Shown: in pieces, positions 35,201 through 43,710 of the stretch | How the letters are laid out: each line of letters opens with the position of its first letter | Numbering within the stretch: the first letter of the stretch is position 1 | Origin: Brachycybe producta | Lineage: Eukaryota; Arthropoda; Diplopoda; Playtdesmida; Andrognathidae | NCBI GenBank assembly: GCA_036925085.1 | Contig: JAUPFP010000006.1 | Location: 4,615,131 to 4,679,130, forward strand | Length of the DNA: 64,000 nucleotides | Direction of reading: 5' to 3' | Notes under the pieces: generated by a model | Told to the model about the DNA's origin: nothing | What the model saw: the letters and a program-made list of their open reading frames with translations, nothing else | The model's database searches: none | Program-made: the position numbers and the translations under genes

Positions 35201-35870
35201 AAGCAGCAAAGTCGCCAACTCCAGTGGTAAACAACATCACAAACACACCCCTTAGAACTTTGGTTATTAGTGGTTAATCAGTGAGAACCCAATCCCTGGA
35301 GGCGAGATCTACCTGAGCTAACTCTGCAGAGAATTCTTCATGTCGGTGTCTTCCGAGGAGCGAAGTATGAAAAGCGAAAGAATTATATTATGTGAGTTTC
35401 AAAATCATTCAACTTTAAGCAGATGATAGATGTTTTTTTTTTGGCTCTAAAAAGTTTATTTTGAAAGATATCAACATAAAAATACCGTTATGTGATTGAG
35501 TTACCCATCTAGTTTCCAAAAACAATGTCATGTTTCTCTTAATTTTGCTCTTAAAAATCAGATTAACAAGAGTTCGAAAATCAGTTGTTCATAAAACATT
35601 TTAAATTTTTTACATGCATAATTCCATTCATCATATAGATTCATATTCATGGAAGTGATTTTACAAACTTTTATGAACAAATGCCACCTGATAATTTGCC
35701 AGATGAATATGGTGGAACAGCTGGGCCAATTTCCAGATTCATAAGTATGAAACATTGAAATATATTTTTTCCATATTATTTCGTAAATAATTTCTTTTTT
35801 TATTATTGCAGAACGAGCAGAAGATGAAGTAATCAAAAATAAAGAATATATTAAAGCTTTCTCCTATTGA
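26228..35870 (+). CDS. CRAL-TRIO gene 3, alpha-TTP-like lipid carrier (277 aa)
   Basis: Same family. Exons: 26228-26372, 31242-31401, 33989-34050, 34129-34319, 34405-34515, 35639-35744, 35812-35870. The ATG at 26228 gives MDGVTNGYSDDDLQKIAKDE, chosen by alignment with genes 5 and 6. CRAL-TRIO-N has WLYENNYTKRT, DDTFILMFLRSCKF and LWRDPNEPD. The pocket has DYNAVTGAKGMIMRP, GFEFILDLTDFRISHLGFFT, YPIRLKAIH and LPDEYGGTAGPIS; the tail ends YIKAFSY. Intron 1 is 4.9 kb, the longest of the array, because of a P-like element, a solo LTR and inverted repeats; introns 3, 4 and 6 are 67-85 bp. Exon 4 shares a 44-bp identical block with gene 5, including silent sites. The MIM segment before exon 4 (MIMRP) is unlike the VVILRP of its sisters. 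All splice sites are canonical. Confidence 0.9.
26930..27130 (-). repeat. Interspersed repeat, inverse copy of the 20-kb tandem unit
   Basis: Reverse complement of the unit at 19985-20365: AACTCCATGTTAAGTCCCAT, CAAACATTTGAAGAACT and TTAAAAATGATTTACAGCAA blocks. It lies in gene 3 intron 1. Class unknown. Confidence 0.55.
28432..29157 (+). mobile_element. P-element-like transposon remnant with possible THAP relic (in gene 3 intron 1)
   Basis: About 31-bp terminal inverted repeats: CTTAGACTATTGCTCTACTG plus GACTGGCAACT at the left, its inverse at the right with one mismatch. A 7-bp direct repeat GTTAAAT lies at 28425-28431 and 29158-29164. P elements have 31-bp ends and 7-8-bp duplications. A plus-strand start MADEELQLCSVKKC (about 28629) soon stops. 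A following frame has Cys, then TFSNHF, TDNWADIKKK and ITYGNSFYF in the order of a THAP zinc finger, which P-type transposases carry at the N-terminus. The catalytic region is absent. Terminal structure is firm; the THAP reading is tentative. Confidence 0.6.
29650..30302 (-). mobile_element. Solo LTR relic (in gene 3 intron 1)
   Basis: On the minus strand it starts TGTAACACCC and ends AAAAGCTCA, with a 6-bp target duplication (plus-strand GTTCTG at 29644-29649 and 30303-30308). A poly-G/C run near the start and an AATAAAGTG polyadenylation word inside agree with an LTR. No internal retroelement sequence accompanies it, so it is a solo LTR, antisense to gene 3. Family unassigned; a relative lies at about 58421-59022. 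The intact duplication suggests a moderate rather than ancient age. Confidence 0.65.
30444..30645. repeat. Near-palindromic MITE-like repeat, about 200 bp (in gene 3 intron 1)
   Basis: CCTAAGATAGCGGTACC at the left is inverse to GGCACCGCTATCTTAG at the right. The pairing continues through CATAGATGTAAATAGATG / CATCTACATCCATG to a central CTCGAGAGCGTTCGTGC loop region. Low-GC surroundings make it stand out. No target duplication was assigned. Confidence 0.55.
32773..33740 (+). mobile_element. hAT-like family A, copy 2 (in gene 3 intron 2)
   Basis: The left end CAGGAACGTAGTGGCTCGAG is followed by the family-A interior (GGCACCGGTTCGCC, CACTGCCGAGTGGTGCAC). The right end is close to AGCCAGTACTACATGC. 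Imperfect flanking aattgtat/aatttgtat words may be the decayed 8-bp duplication. The copy is longer than copy 5 and may hold an insertion near 33350-33640. Confidence 0.55.
34556..35610. mobile_element. MITE family B, copy 3, with a roughly 750-bp foreign insert (in gene 3 intron 5)
   Basis: The left part (GGTCTTTCAGGTGCAAAATC, GAATGTGTTTTGGAAACTAG to about 34640) and the right part (TTTAAGCAGATGATAG from about 35410, ending CAGTTGTTCATAAA) match family B. Between them lies unrelated, GC-richer DNA (about 34640-35390) that no other copy has. Confidence 0.55.
34640..35390. other. Unidentified GC-richer insert with protein-like scraps
   Basis: Base composition differs from the intron. A short plus-strand frame begins MSENSSSNKVMF (34801) and another reads SGGTKAAKSPTPVVNNITNT (about 35190-35250). 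They look like low-complexity protein fragments in different frames. It could be a degenerate retroposed cDNA or transposon coding relic. Function and family unknown. Confidence 0.35.
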
Positions 35871-37817
35871 AAACACAAAATTAAAATATGAAAACTGAAA
35901 TGTATTAAAAATGCTAAAAAGTTAAAAAGTAATTAATTAACTGTTTGTAAAGTGCACCAAGAAGGAAAACAATGGGAAAATAGTGTTTTTCAAGCTAGAT
36001 TTATTTATATGCCTATGGGTAATGCCATCTTGAAGTGCTTCATTTCACATGTCATCCAACACCTCTGAAGCCATTTTTGTCATACTCTACTATAACATAG
36101 TGGATGCTATGTTTTTGCTACACTAGCTACTGGTCGCCAACATGATGTGCTCCTGGTGGGACAATTCTGACTGGGATGATTGTAACTATGACAACTTCAA
36201 AGGTTGGAGGTGGAGCCTGGAGGTTAGCAGTGACGTGGAGGAAGCGAATTTTTTCTTCTCTAGTGTCTTTTGGCAGAGTATGCCAAGTCACTGCTAGCCT
36301 CCAACTCTCATTGTCGTCATACTTTCAATCGTACCAGTCGGAATTGTCCCAAAAGAATACAGCTGCCAACTTATCATGTGACCGTTAGCATAGGCAATAA
36401 ATTCCTAAACGGTGTGTTCTGAGTTTTGCTTGGTGTGCTGTAAAATTTTAGATGTCATAATTACATGTATATTTAATGTATTATTATTATTATAATTTAA
36501 TATTTTAAAGAGATTTTAACTTAATTAAAAAAAATAAACAAAACTCTCCTATTACCACGTACACTTTAGTGTGCCGTGATTTCTCAATGCAAAAGCTTCC
36601 CTAGATATTATCGATATTTGTTGGAATACCGTTATAAATACTGTACATATTGTACTGTCAAGTACATGTATGTAGAAAATTCATTCATAGCCTTAATATT
36701 GAAAAAGCTCAATATTGTTGACTTCCTTTAACAACAATAAAAATTATTAAAATATTTTATTATCTTTAGAATATTTTGTTTTATTATTATTTTTAACTGA
36801 ATTTTTAATACCTATTATTGTTTTACCAATTTCACTTTAAAATTAAAGAAAAAATGCTCATAATAGAAATATTTGGACCCTTAGTGGGGTATTATTATCC
36901 TCATTGGAGTACTTCTCTTATGCACGTCAAATTATCATAAAAAGTTTAATTTTAAAGATATCATCATTGAAAAAACGTTTAGCATTATCACCAACTACTC
37001 ACTTGTTATGTTTCTCCTAAAAACGCAGGATGGCAATTTGAAAAAAAAAAATATAAATTTCGATTCCTATTCTACAGTAATATCAATAAATTGAATATTT
37101 TCCATTCCAATTCCAATAATTTTTATCTTAATACCGATTCCAATTGTAATAATTTTTCCCAAAATGTTTTCGATACAAATTCCGATTCAATTACCAAAAA
37201 ATAATCATCGATTAAATTCCAATTCCAATGCCAATTCTAATCTCCATCCATGGAAAAATGTTCGCTTGAAAAACATAAATTTTCTCAAAACCGCGAGTGG
37301 GTTTAAGAAACCTCCTTTGGAAGCCACTGTTGTAGCACCATCCAGGTGAACAAAAACAAAATACAAAGCTATTCAGCCACCTTTTTACCATGTGCAATTT
37401 AGTTGTCATTTTCAAATGGAGCCCTAGTCATTCATTTAGAACAACAACTTGCAACTGCAACAGTGCCATTGGCAAGTAACAAACACATTCGAAATTTAGA
37501 TTTAAATTGATAAAAAAAAAGTAAACAAATTGGCGCCAAATTACCTACTCAGTACTCACATATGAATAAAAAATATTAATATATCATTAAGTATACTATA
37601 ATATGGGATATCATACTATGATAAAACAGGTTTCTTAAACCTTGAAATTCGTCCTTGTTTTGAGAAATTGATACTTTGGAATTAAGATAGAGAAAAATAT
37701 AAATAAATTTAATTTGAAGCAGTACACTGTAGTCTATCACTGAACTTGTTCAAATTAATGATTCAAGAAAATCCATTTTTTTAAAAAAAGTAATTAATTT
37801 CTGAATAATAAAAAAAT
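35871..37817. other. Intergenic between CRAL-TRIO genes 3 and 4
   Basis: Besides the palindromic element at 36157-36351, an imperfectly shared segment (TTCTCAAAACCGCGAGTGG, about 37280) also occurs near 31655 in gene 3 intron 2. A run of ATTCCAATTCC-like words fills 37090-37250. No gene or RNA was recognised. Confidence 0.45.
36157..36351. mobile_element. Palindromic MITE-like element, 195 bp
   Basis: The left arm TGGGACAATTCTGACTGG is inverse to the right arm CCAGTCGGAATTGTCCCA. Matching continues over most of each half (GGAGGTTAGCAGTGACGTGG against CCAAGTCACTGCTAGCC). A short plus-strand frame across it is a by-product. No target duplication was assigned. Confidence 0.6.
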
Positions 37818-40800
37818 ATGGAAACTTTTGCAATTGGATTTTGTGACGAAGATTTACGAAAATTATCTGAAGAGAAATTAAACGAAGAATTCGAAAAAAC
37901 ATACGAAAATATCAATTCTATTCAAGAGTGGCTTTACGAGAAAAATTACACAAAACGAACAGGTAACAAAACAAAATATATAATTACTTTTGTAAAAAAA
38001 AAAAAAGAACAACTAATTCAATGTTTTGGGGCCGATTTGTAATTTTAAGCGTATTTTTTGTTATGTAAACTGTGGCTAATTTACTGTTTCATTAAATATT
38101 TGTTTGGTTTGTTAATTTGAAAATCATTTACTAATCAGTTTATCTAATGTCAAAGTTGTAAAATCTAACAAGAAGAGCTTTTATTGTTTAGAATTTATCC
38201 CATCATAATCACAGGTCCCTTCATTCCACCCATCCCAAGGGTTCAGTTAACAACATCAGGCACGTACGGGCTACAAAATTCTAGGTCGGCAATATCCAGC
38301 ATCGGTGCTTCGTCTCCCTTCTAATATATATTTATTTTAGTGACGAGCGAAGCGAGCCAAAAAAAAATAGCAACATTTGTTTTCAATATAGCAGGATACA
38401 TATAAACATGTATGAAATCGAAGTAGTTTCTACATCTTGGTAAATGTAAACTTACATTTCACAGTTACGAAAGAGGCTCTCGAGGTCCATCCAATTTTAG
38501 AAGTTCCCGAGGGCTTCACGATTTCTATATGCTTAGGGAGCTTCACAATTTTGTTAGGCTCCTGTTGGCTTGTTTATCCTGTAACTTTTTTAATTTTCAA
38601 GTAATACAGTATAGTAAGAATCGTATATTTTAATATGCTGTTAACAATTTGCTTAAATTAAAAAAATGTAGATTTTATAGTTTTTGAAATGGGTATCAAA
38701 ACACATACTACGTGTATCACCCGACAGTGTATAAAAGTAAATGTTTGACGCACCGGCGCTTGGAAGGACAGTCGCCAGTGTAGCAACAGCTACAGCTACA
38801 CAAATAGCACCACAAGTGGCACCTCGGCTAGGAGAGTAGCACAACTCAAACAAAACTTTTTTTGGGAGAAAATGAGTTTAAAGTTAAGAGAAGATTCATG
38901 GCTTTTTTGCTGAACTTTTCAAGTGCAAAAACCGTTTTAACTATTCACAATATCGGTTTATTTGGTTCCCCAACAATAGATTGAGATAGAAAAAAATGCA
39001 ACTTTAAACTCATTTTCCCCAAAAAGTGTTTTTTTTTTAGTTGTGCCAAACTTCCACTCGAGGTACGAGGGATCTTCGTTCTCCACCACCAAAAACTTAG
39101 TGAAAAACGGGTTGTCACCTAAACTACATTAAAATTGTGTTATTGTTTACTGAGAATAATCATTATGTTTAGAAGATTAAGTGTATTTTATTTTTATTTG
39201 GCAGATGAAACGTTTATTCTGATGTGTTTGCGGTCATGTAAATTTCAACAAAAGAAAACAAAAGAGAAGATTGAAAAATATTATGCATTGCGTCGGTTTA
39301 GTCCAGGACTGTTCAAATGGAGGGATCCCAGTCATCCTGATATGCTCAAATTCTTACAAATAGGGTATTAATTTACTATGTATCCCGATAGAAGTACTTG
39401 ATTGTACGAGCGTATACTTTGTTTTAAGGTAGAATTCTTCAAGCGCCACTGCGATTCATGATTCACAACCGCAACTGCAGTCGTTTGCGACCATAGTCGC
39501 GTTAACAGCCACACCGTGATTCCTCTCAGGTCTCGTTCTTGTGCGATACGCGACTGTGAGGCAAGGGTAGAGTCTCACCACAAAACAACAACAATAAACA
39601 TAAAAAAAACTCGGCACAAAGAACCTTCTGCCACTGCGACTGTGAGTGTCGCAGTCGCACAGTAGAGACGCCAGTCGTGCAGTCTGGTCGCCTGTCGCGT
39701 TCGCATCAAAGGAACCGGTTGAAATATAGAAGTATATTGAAACAAGCTGAGTCGCTAAGTCACAGTCGCGCCTGAAGAATCCTATCTTTACCTGTTTTTC
39801 TTTTTTCGCGTTACCCGTTTTCGTCCTTAACGATTTCGATTGTAAAGTTCTCAGCATGAATGAATTATTGTGTATGTATTCTGTGAAGGTACTGTATTCC
39901 CGTTAACTACAATACACTGACTGGTACCAAAGTGGTGATATTCAGACCAGGTATTTTTTTTAAATGAGTAAAATAAATAGCGTTTATATTTAAAAACTCC
40001 GTAAATGTTTCTAGGTTTAATTGATCCTTGGAATGCAAGTTTTGAAGACACCCACAATTTAGCACTAATGATCGGCGAGACATGCCTTCTGGACAAACAA
40101 TCACAAATTTTGGGCTATGACTTCGTGGTAGACTTCACAAATTTTGGAATTAGCCACCTTGGCTTTTTCACTCCGAATGTTGTTCGAACGTATTCAAAAG
40201 CATTGGTGAATATCGCTGTGTAGTTGATACAGACTTTCAACAAGTTTCACAAATGTACATTAATTATATTCTCATTACAGAGGGCGTATCCTTTCATGAT
40301 GAAAGGTCTGCACATAATAAACTTACCAATCTTTGCTTACGGTCTTTTGACAATTTTTAAAAGTGTGTTGACCAGCAAACTAAAAAAGCGTGTACGTAAT
40401 ACAATCATTTTAAACCAGAATTATTTCTTGGCATAGAAATTCCAGTTTTCAGCATTTCGGAAGCAACTTTTAATAAAGTACCCTCCCTTCTATAACGGAA
40501 CCTGGACAGGTCATTGGAGGATCCCTCAGTCAAAATTTGATTAATTAACAGGTCACACTAGTAGAGGAGGCTGGGTACAAAATTTCAACTCTCTTAGGTT
40601 ACGGGGAAGTTGGTTAAAATAACAGAAATTCATTACAATTAGTCCATGCTAACGGACAATCTTCATGTCAACTTAAATAAAAGCTTGTAAAAAAAAGCTC
40701 GGAATGGTCAATTAATTAATTTTTTAATTTCAACCAGATTCACCTCTATGGAAGTGACTTTACAACTCTCCATGAACGAATACCATCAAATAGTTTACCA

Positions 40801-41166
40801 GAAGAATATGGTGGAACTATTGGGCCATTGTCCGAATTCAATAGTAAGAAATATTATTGTGATTAATAGATTATTTATAATACTGCATAATATTCTTGAA
40901 TATTTTACTAGTTGGTTCTTCTAAATAGTCACTTTTAAAGTTTCTTTAAAAACATTTTTTTTTTTCAATAAGAGATGGTTTTTAGTATTCTTGAAAAAAA
41001 TTTTTAAGAAACTTTAGAAGTGACTATTTAGAAGAACCAACTAGTAATTATAATAATGTATAATATTATTTTGTAATTTATGAATTTCATTTTGGTAGAA
41101 TCAATCGAAGCCACATTAATAAAAAATAACGAGTTACTCAGGAACATTTTTGAGACAGCATCATAA
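37818..41166 (+). CDS. CRAL-TRIO gene 4, alpha-TTP-like lipid carrier (280 aa)
   Basis: Same family. Exons: 37818-37962, 39205-39364, 39889-39950, 40015-40205, 40281-40391, 40738-40843, 41099-41166. The start METFAIGFCDEDLRKLSEEK aligns with gene 6. CRAL-TRIO-N: WLYEKNYTKRT, DETFILMCLRSCKF, LFKWRDPSHPD. The pocket: VNYNTLTGTKVVIFRPG, LIDPWNASFEDTHN, SQILGYDFVVDFTNFGISHL, YPFMMKGLH, LPEEYGGTIGPLS. The tail ends NIFETAS. Two departures from the sisters: the first basic residue of the alpha-TTP-like phosphoinositide patch is Met (FMMK for FRLK), and the signature is GGTIG for GGTAG. Introns are compact, 64 bp to 1.2 kb. Intron 1 holds a family-A and a family-E element, intron 2 an inverted-repeat element, and intron 6 a 141-bp foldback. 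Confidence 0.9.
38268..38780 (+). mobile_element. hAT-like family A, copy 3 (in gene 4 intron 1)
   Basis: The left end CAGGCACGTACGGGCTACAA is followed by GGTCGGCAATATCCAGCATC, ATATGCTTAGGG and CCCGACAGTGTATAAAAGT, in the family order. The right end is unclear; a family-E element follows at once. Confidence 0.6.
38836..39048. mobile_element. MITE family E, copy 1 (in gene 4 intron 1)
   Basis: Arms of about 50 bp: GCACAACTCAAACAAAACTT with AAAATGAGTTTAAAGTT, and the inverse AACTTTAAACTCATTTTCCC with TTTAGTTGTGCC. Copy 2 is in gene 6 intron 2 (55878-56048). Non-coding; no target duplication assigned. Confidence 0.6.
39428..39790. mobile_element. Inverted-repeat element rich in CAGTCGC words (in gene 4 intron 2)
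   Basis: The left end GAATTCTTCAAGCGCCACTG is inverse to the right CACAGTCGCGCCTGAAGAATCC. Inside, GACTGTGAG and CAGTCGCA words repeat in both orientations. Higher GC than the surroundings. A minus-strand frame of 133 codons over it has no domain and follows from the repeats. Confidence 0.5.
40906..41046. mobile_element. Foldback MITE, 141 bp (in gene 4 intron 6)
   Basis: The arms of about 48 bp (TACTAGTTGGTTCTTCTAAA then TAGTCACTT, and their inverse) differ at only one or two places. A 40-bp AT-rich spacer separates them. TA at the tips suits a Tc1/mariner-type target. It makes up more than half of a 255-bp intron. Confidence 0.7.
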
Positions 41167-42599
41167 AGATAACTATGGAAGACACATGCAGCGAACATTT
41201 CTTTATGATTGTGCCTCTTTTATCCATAATATTAGGGCAATTGATTTATAACAAGGGAGAAATATTTGTTTGATGATTTTTAACTATTGTAATTTATATT
41301 GTCAATTTTAATATACAGTGGACACTGTTAAACGTGAAATCATAAAAATCAGTAATTTTCTATTGCATTATTATGTCGTGGTCATCCATATGTAATAATA
41401 TGTATTTAAGCAGGGTGCGGATAAAAAGGCAAATTCGAAAATCCAGGCCACTGATTTGAGTGTTTTTTTATGTACCCTGTACGAAAACGTTTCTTAAAAA
41501 AACTATCTCAAATTGAATTTGTAAAACAAAGTCTGAAATTTTTTTCGTGTTAAAAAAAAGATTTGGTTAATCCTAAAAAGATCGTGGATAATTGTCGTAA
41601 ATTTCAAAAAAAACCTTCGTGCATATAACATGCAAATGCCATATACATGTATATGCCTATGGGCCTTCCATTATGAAACTAAAGATCTCTCAAGGTTACT
41701 AAATAGCTACGAACTCGTTTGTACCTTGAATATTTTCTAGCATTTACTGCACATTAGTAGCATACATTTACATTACACATATACATTACACATTTGCTAC
41801 TTTATTAAACGTTATTACACGTAATCTGTATTAGTAGAAGCTTTTATTTTTCCATTTAAGGTTTCACTTTTTGCACGACTTCTTTCAAATTTAGCAGTAA
41901 TATGTTTTATTTTATTGCTAAGTAAAGGTATACTATTAAACTTGTGAATTCTTTGATAGGAAGTTTTATGTAAAAGTTGACGAGCTTAGCATTTGCTTAA
42001 AAAATACGATTCTAAAGACATATACTTCGGTTAATTCATATGCCCATTCTCCTACATTGGGGCTGGTCATACGGGACTACTTAGTAGGCCTATCGATGTA
42101 TATCCTCCAATGCAGGCTACACTCCTAACGTTTACCGTTACATTGCAAGAAGATTTATTTAATGAAAGTGATGTGACACCACCACGCATGTCCACCCTGC
42201 GCACATGTGTGAGTGACTTTGCATTCCTGGCCACCCTCATGGATGGCACCCCCTGACGCCAAGGTGACCCTAGAAATGTCGCAAAACGTTTCTCACGGCC
42301 CGCAACACATGTAAAAGTAATTAAATGAAGAAACTTAGAATTCTTTCTAATTTTTTCACGGCTAGTGACAGATAATAATTTAGAAAATACTCCCCAAAGT
42401 TATTTGCATAATTCTAAGAAATTAGTTCCAAAAAAAAAAAAAAAGAAATGTTTCGAAACCACTGTCAATCATTGGTCAGTTTTACCTGTGATTAAGCCCG
42501 GATTGAGCTTTACAAAAAGTCACCGGCGGCCGAGGTTCACAGGATACTCAAAATTCGTATTGCGATACTGTATCTCACGAGTATCCTTCTATTTGTGTA
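41167..42599. other. Intergenic between CRAL-TRIO genes 4 and 5, left part
   Basis: No gene seen. AT-rich, with short repeats of catttacattacacat type near 41760-41800. The minus-strand frames near 42070-42250 have no recognisable domain. Confidence 0.45.
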
Positions 42600-42994
42600 C
42601 AGGAACGTACTGGGTACAAATTTTTTGGTGGGCAAAATTTTACATCGGCACCACTACCGTTCTTTTTCCCTTCCCCCCCCCCCCCCCAAAAAAAAATAGT
42701 AAATTTTTTGAGTTAACTATTTTTATTAATAAATTTTTCAAACAACTTTTTACTTTCGATTATTAGAACTTTAATATTATAAAAAAAATTAATGTTAGGT
42801 TTTAGTTGGTTTTATAGTTTATTAAATATACATATCATAAATCCATCTGAACTTCACAATACAGTATTACTAACGTTAAAAAAATTAAAACAAATTTAAA
42901 AAAAAAAGTTTTTTCGAAAACATAAAACCAGCGCCAAAACACGACCGGCGCAAGCGGCATTTGTCACCTTGCCGCCTAGGCCAGTACGTCCCTA
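42600..42994 (+). mobile_element. hAT-like family A, copy 4 with 8-bp target duplication
   Basis: A 395-bp copy: left CAGGAACGTACTGGGTACAA, right CCTAGGCCAGTACGTCCCTA, flanked by TTTGTGTA at 42592-42599 and 42995-43002. The 8-bp duplication supports the hAT superfamily. The interior is shorter than in copies 5 and 7, with a C run at 42673-42688. Non-coding. Confidence 0.8.
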
Positions 42995-43152
42995 TTTGTG
43001 TAGTACATGTAAATTCAGTATCTATCATACATGTATCGCGTAATTTCACGTGAAACTAGGCTAAGTAGTCGCGTATAACCAGCCAAAATGTGTTTCGCTA
43101 AAGTATATATATATTTTCGAATGTAGCCCAAGCTCTTCCTCACGATTACATA

Positions 43153-43402
43153 AAATGCAAATGATTCTGCATTTTTAAATGCAAATGATTCTGCATTTTT
43201 AAATGCAAATGATTCTGCATTTTTAAATGCAAATGATTCTGCATTTTTAAATGCAAATGATTCTGCATTTTTAAATGCAAATGATTCTGCATTTTTAAAT
43301 GCAAATGATTCTGCATTTTTAAATGCAAATGATTCTGCATTTTTAAATGCAAATGATTCTGCATTTTTAAATGCAAATGATTCTGCATTTTTAAATGCAA
43401 AC
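43153..43402. repeat. 24-bp minisatellite repeating the POU octamer ATGCAAAT
   Basis: Ten full units of aaATGCAAATgattctgcattt-type sequence plus a partial one. The octamer begins at 43155 and then every 24 bp up to 43371; an eleventh, at 43395, reads ATGCAAAC. Units look identical, pointing to recent spread or homogenisation. Each unit is also an imperfect inverted repeat (AAATGCA ... TGCATTT). A minus-strand frame made of repeated FAFKNAES is a shadow. The array lies about 310 bp upstream of the gene 5 start codon, so a regulatory role is possible but unproven. Confidence 0.9.
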
Positions 43403-43710
43403 AAAAAATTGATATTGATAAGATAATCAGTGATATACGCACACAACAAAAATCACGTGTTGATAAAACATATGCCTAAACAACCTTGAAACTATACTTA
43501 ACTGACATGACAACTGAACTAAAAAAAATTTGAAACCTTGAAAAGATTTTTTAATTTAAAAGATAAAACAAGCTTGATTTAATGAAAATAGTGTAGCTTA
43601 TTTCTTCTAGTCCGCTATTTTATAAGTGCACCGCAATTATTGCACGCAAGAATTTCAGAAAACAAACAAAAAAAATAAAGGATTTTGCATGAAAGAATTC
43701 TGCAGAAAAC

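Noticed and set aside
39456-39857. 133-codon minus-strand frame
   Set aside because: It lies across an inverted-repeat element rich in CAGTCGC words and gene 4 intron DNA; no domain, and its codons follow the repeats.
42365-42766. 133-codon plus-strand frame
   Set aside because: Runs through poly-A and poly-C tracts into a family-A transposon; low complexity, no domain.
43153-43402. CRISPR-like regularly spaced array
   Set aside because: Units are contiguous identical 24-mers with no unique spacers, in a spliced eukaryotic context. It is a minisatellite.
43015-43449. Minus-strand protein with FAFKNAES repeats
   Set aside because: It is only a translation of the 24-bp minisatellite, whose unit is a multiple of three; there are no other gene features.
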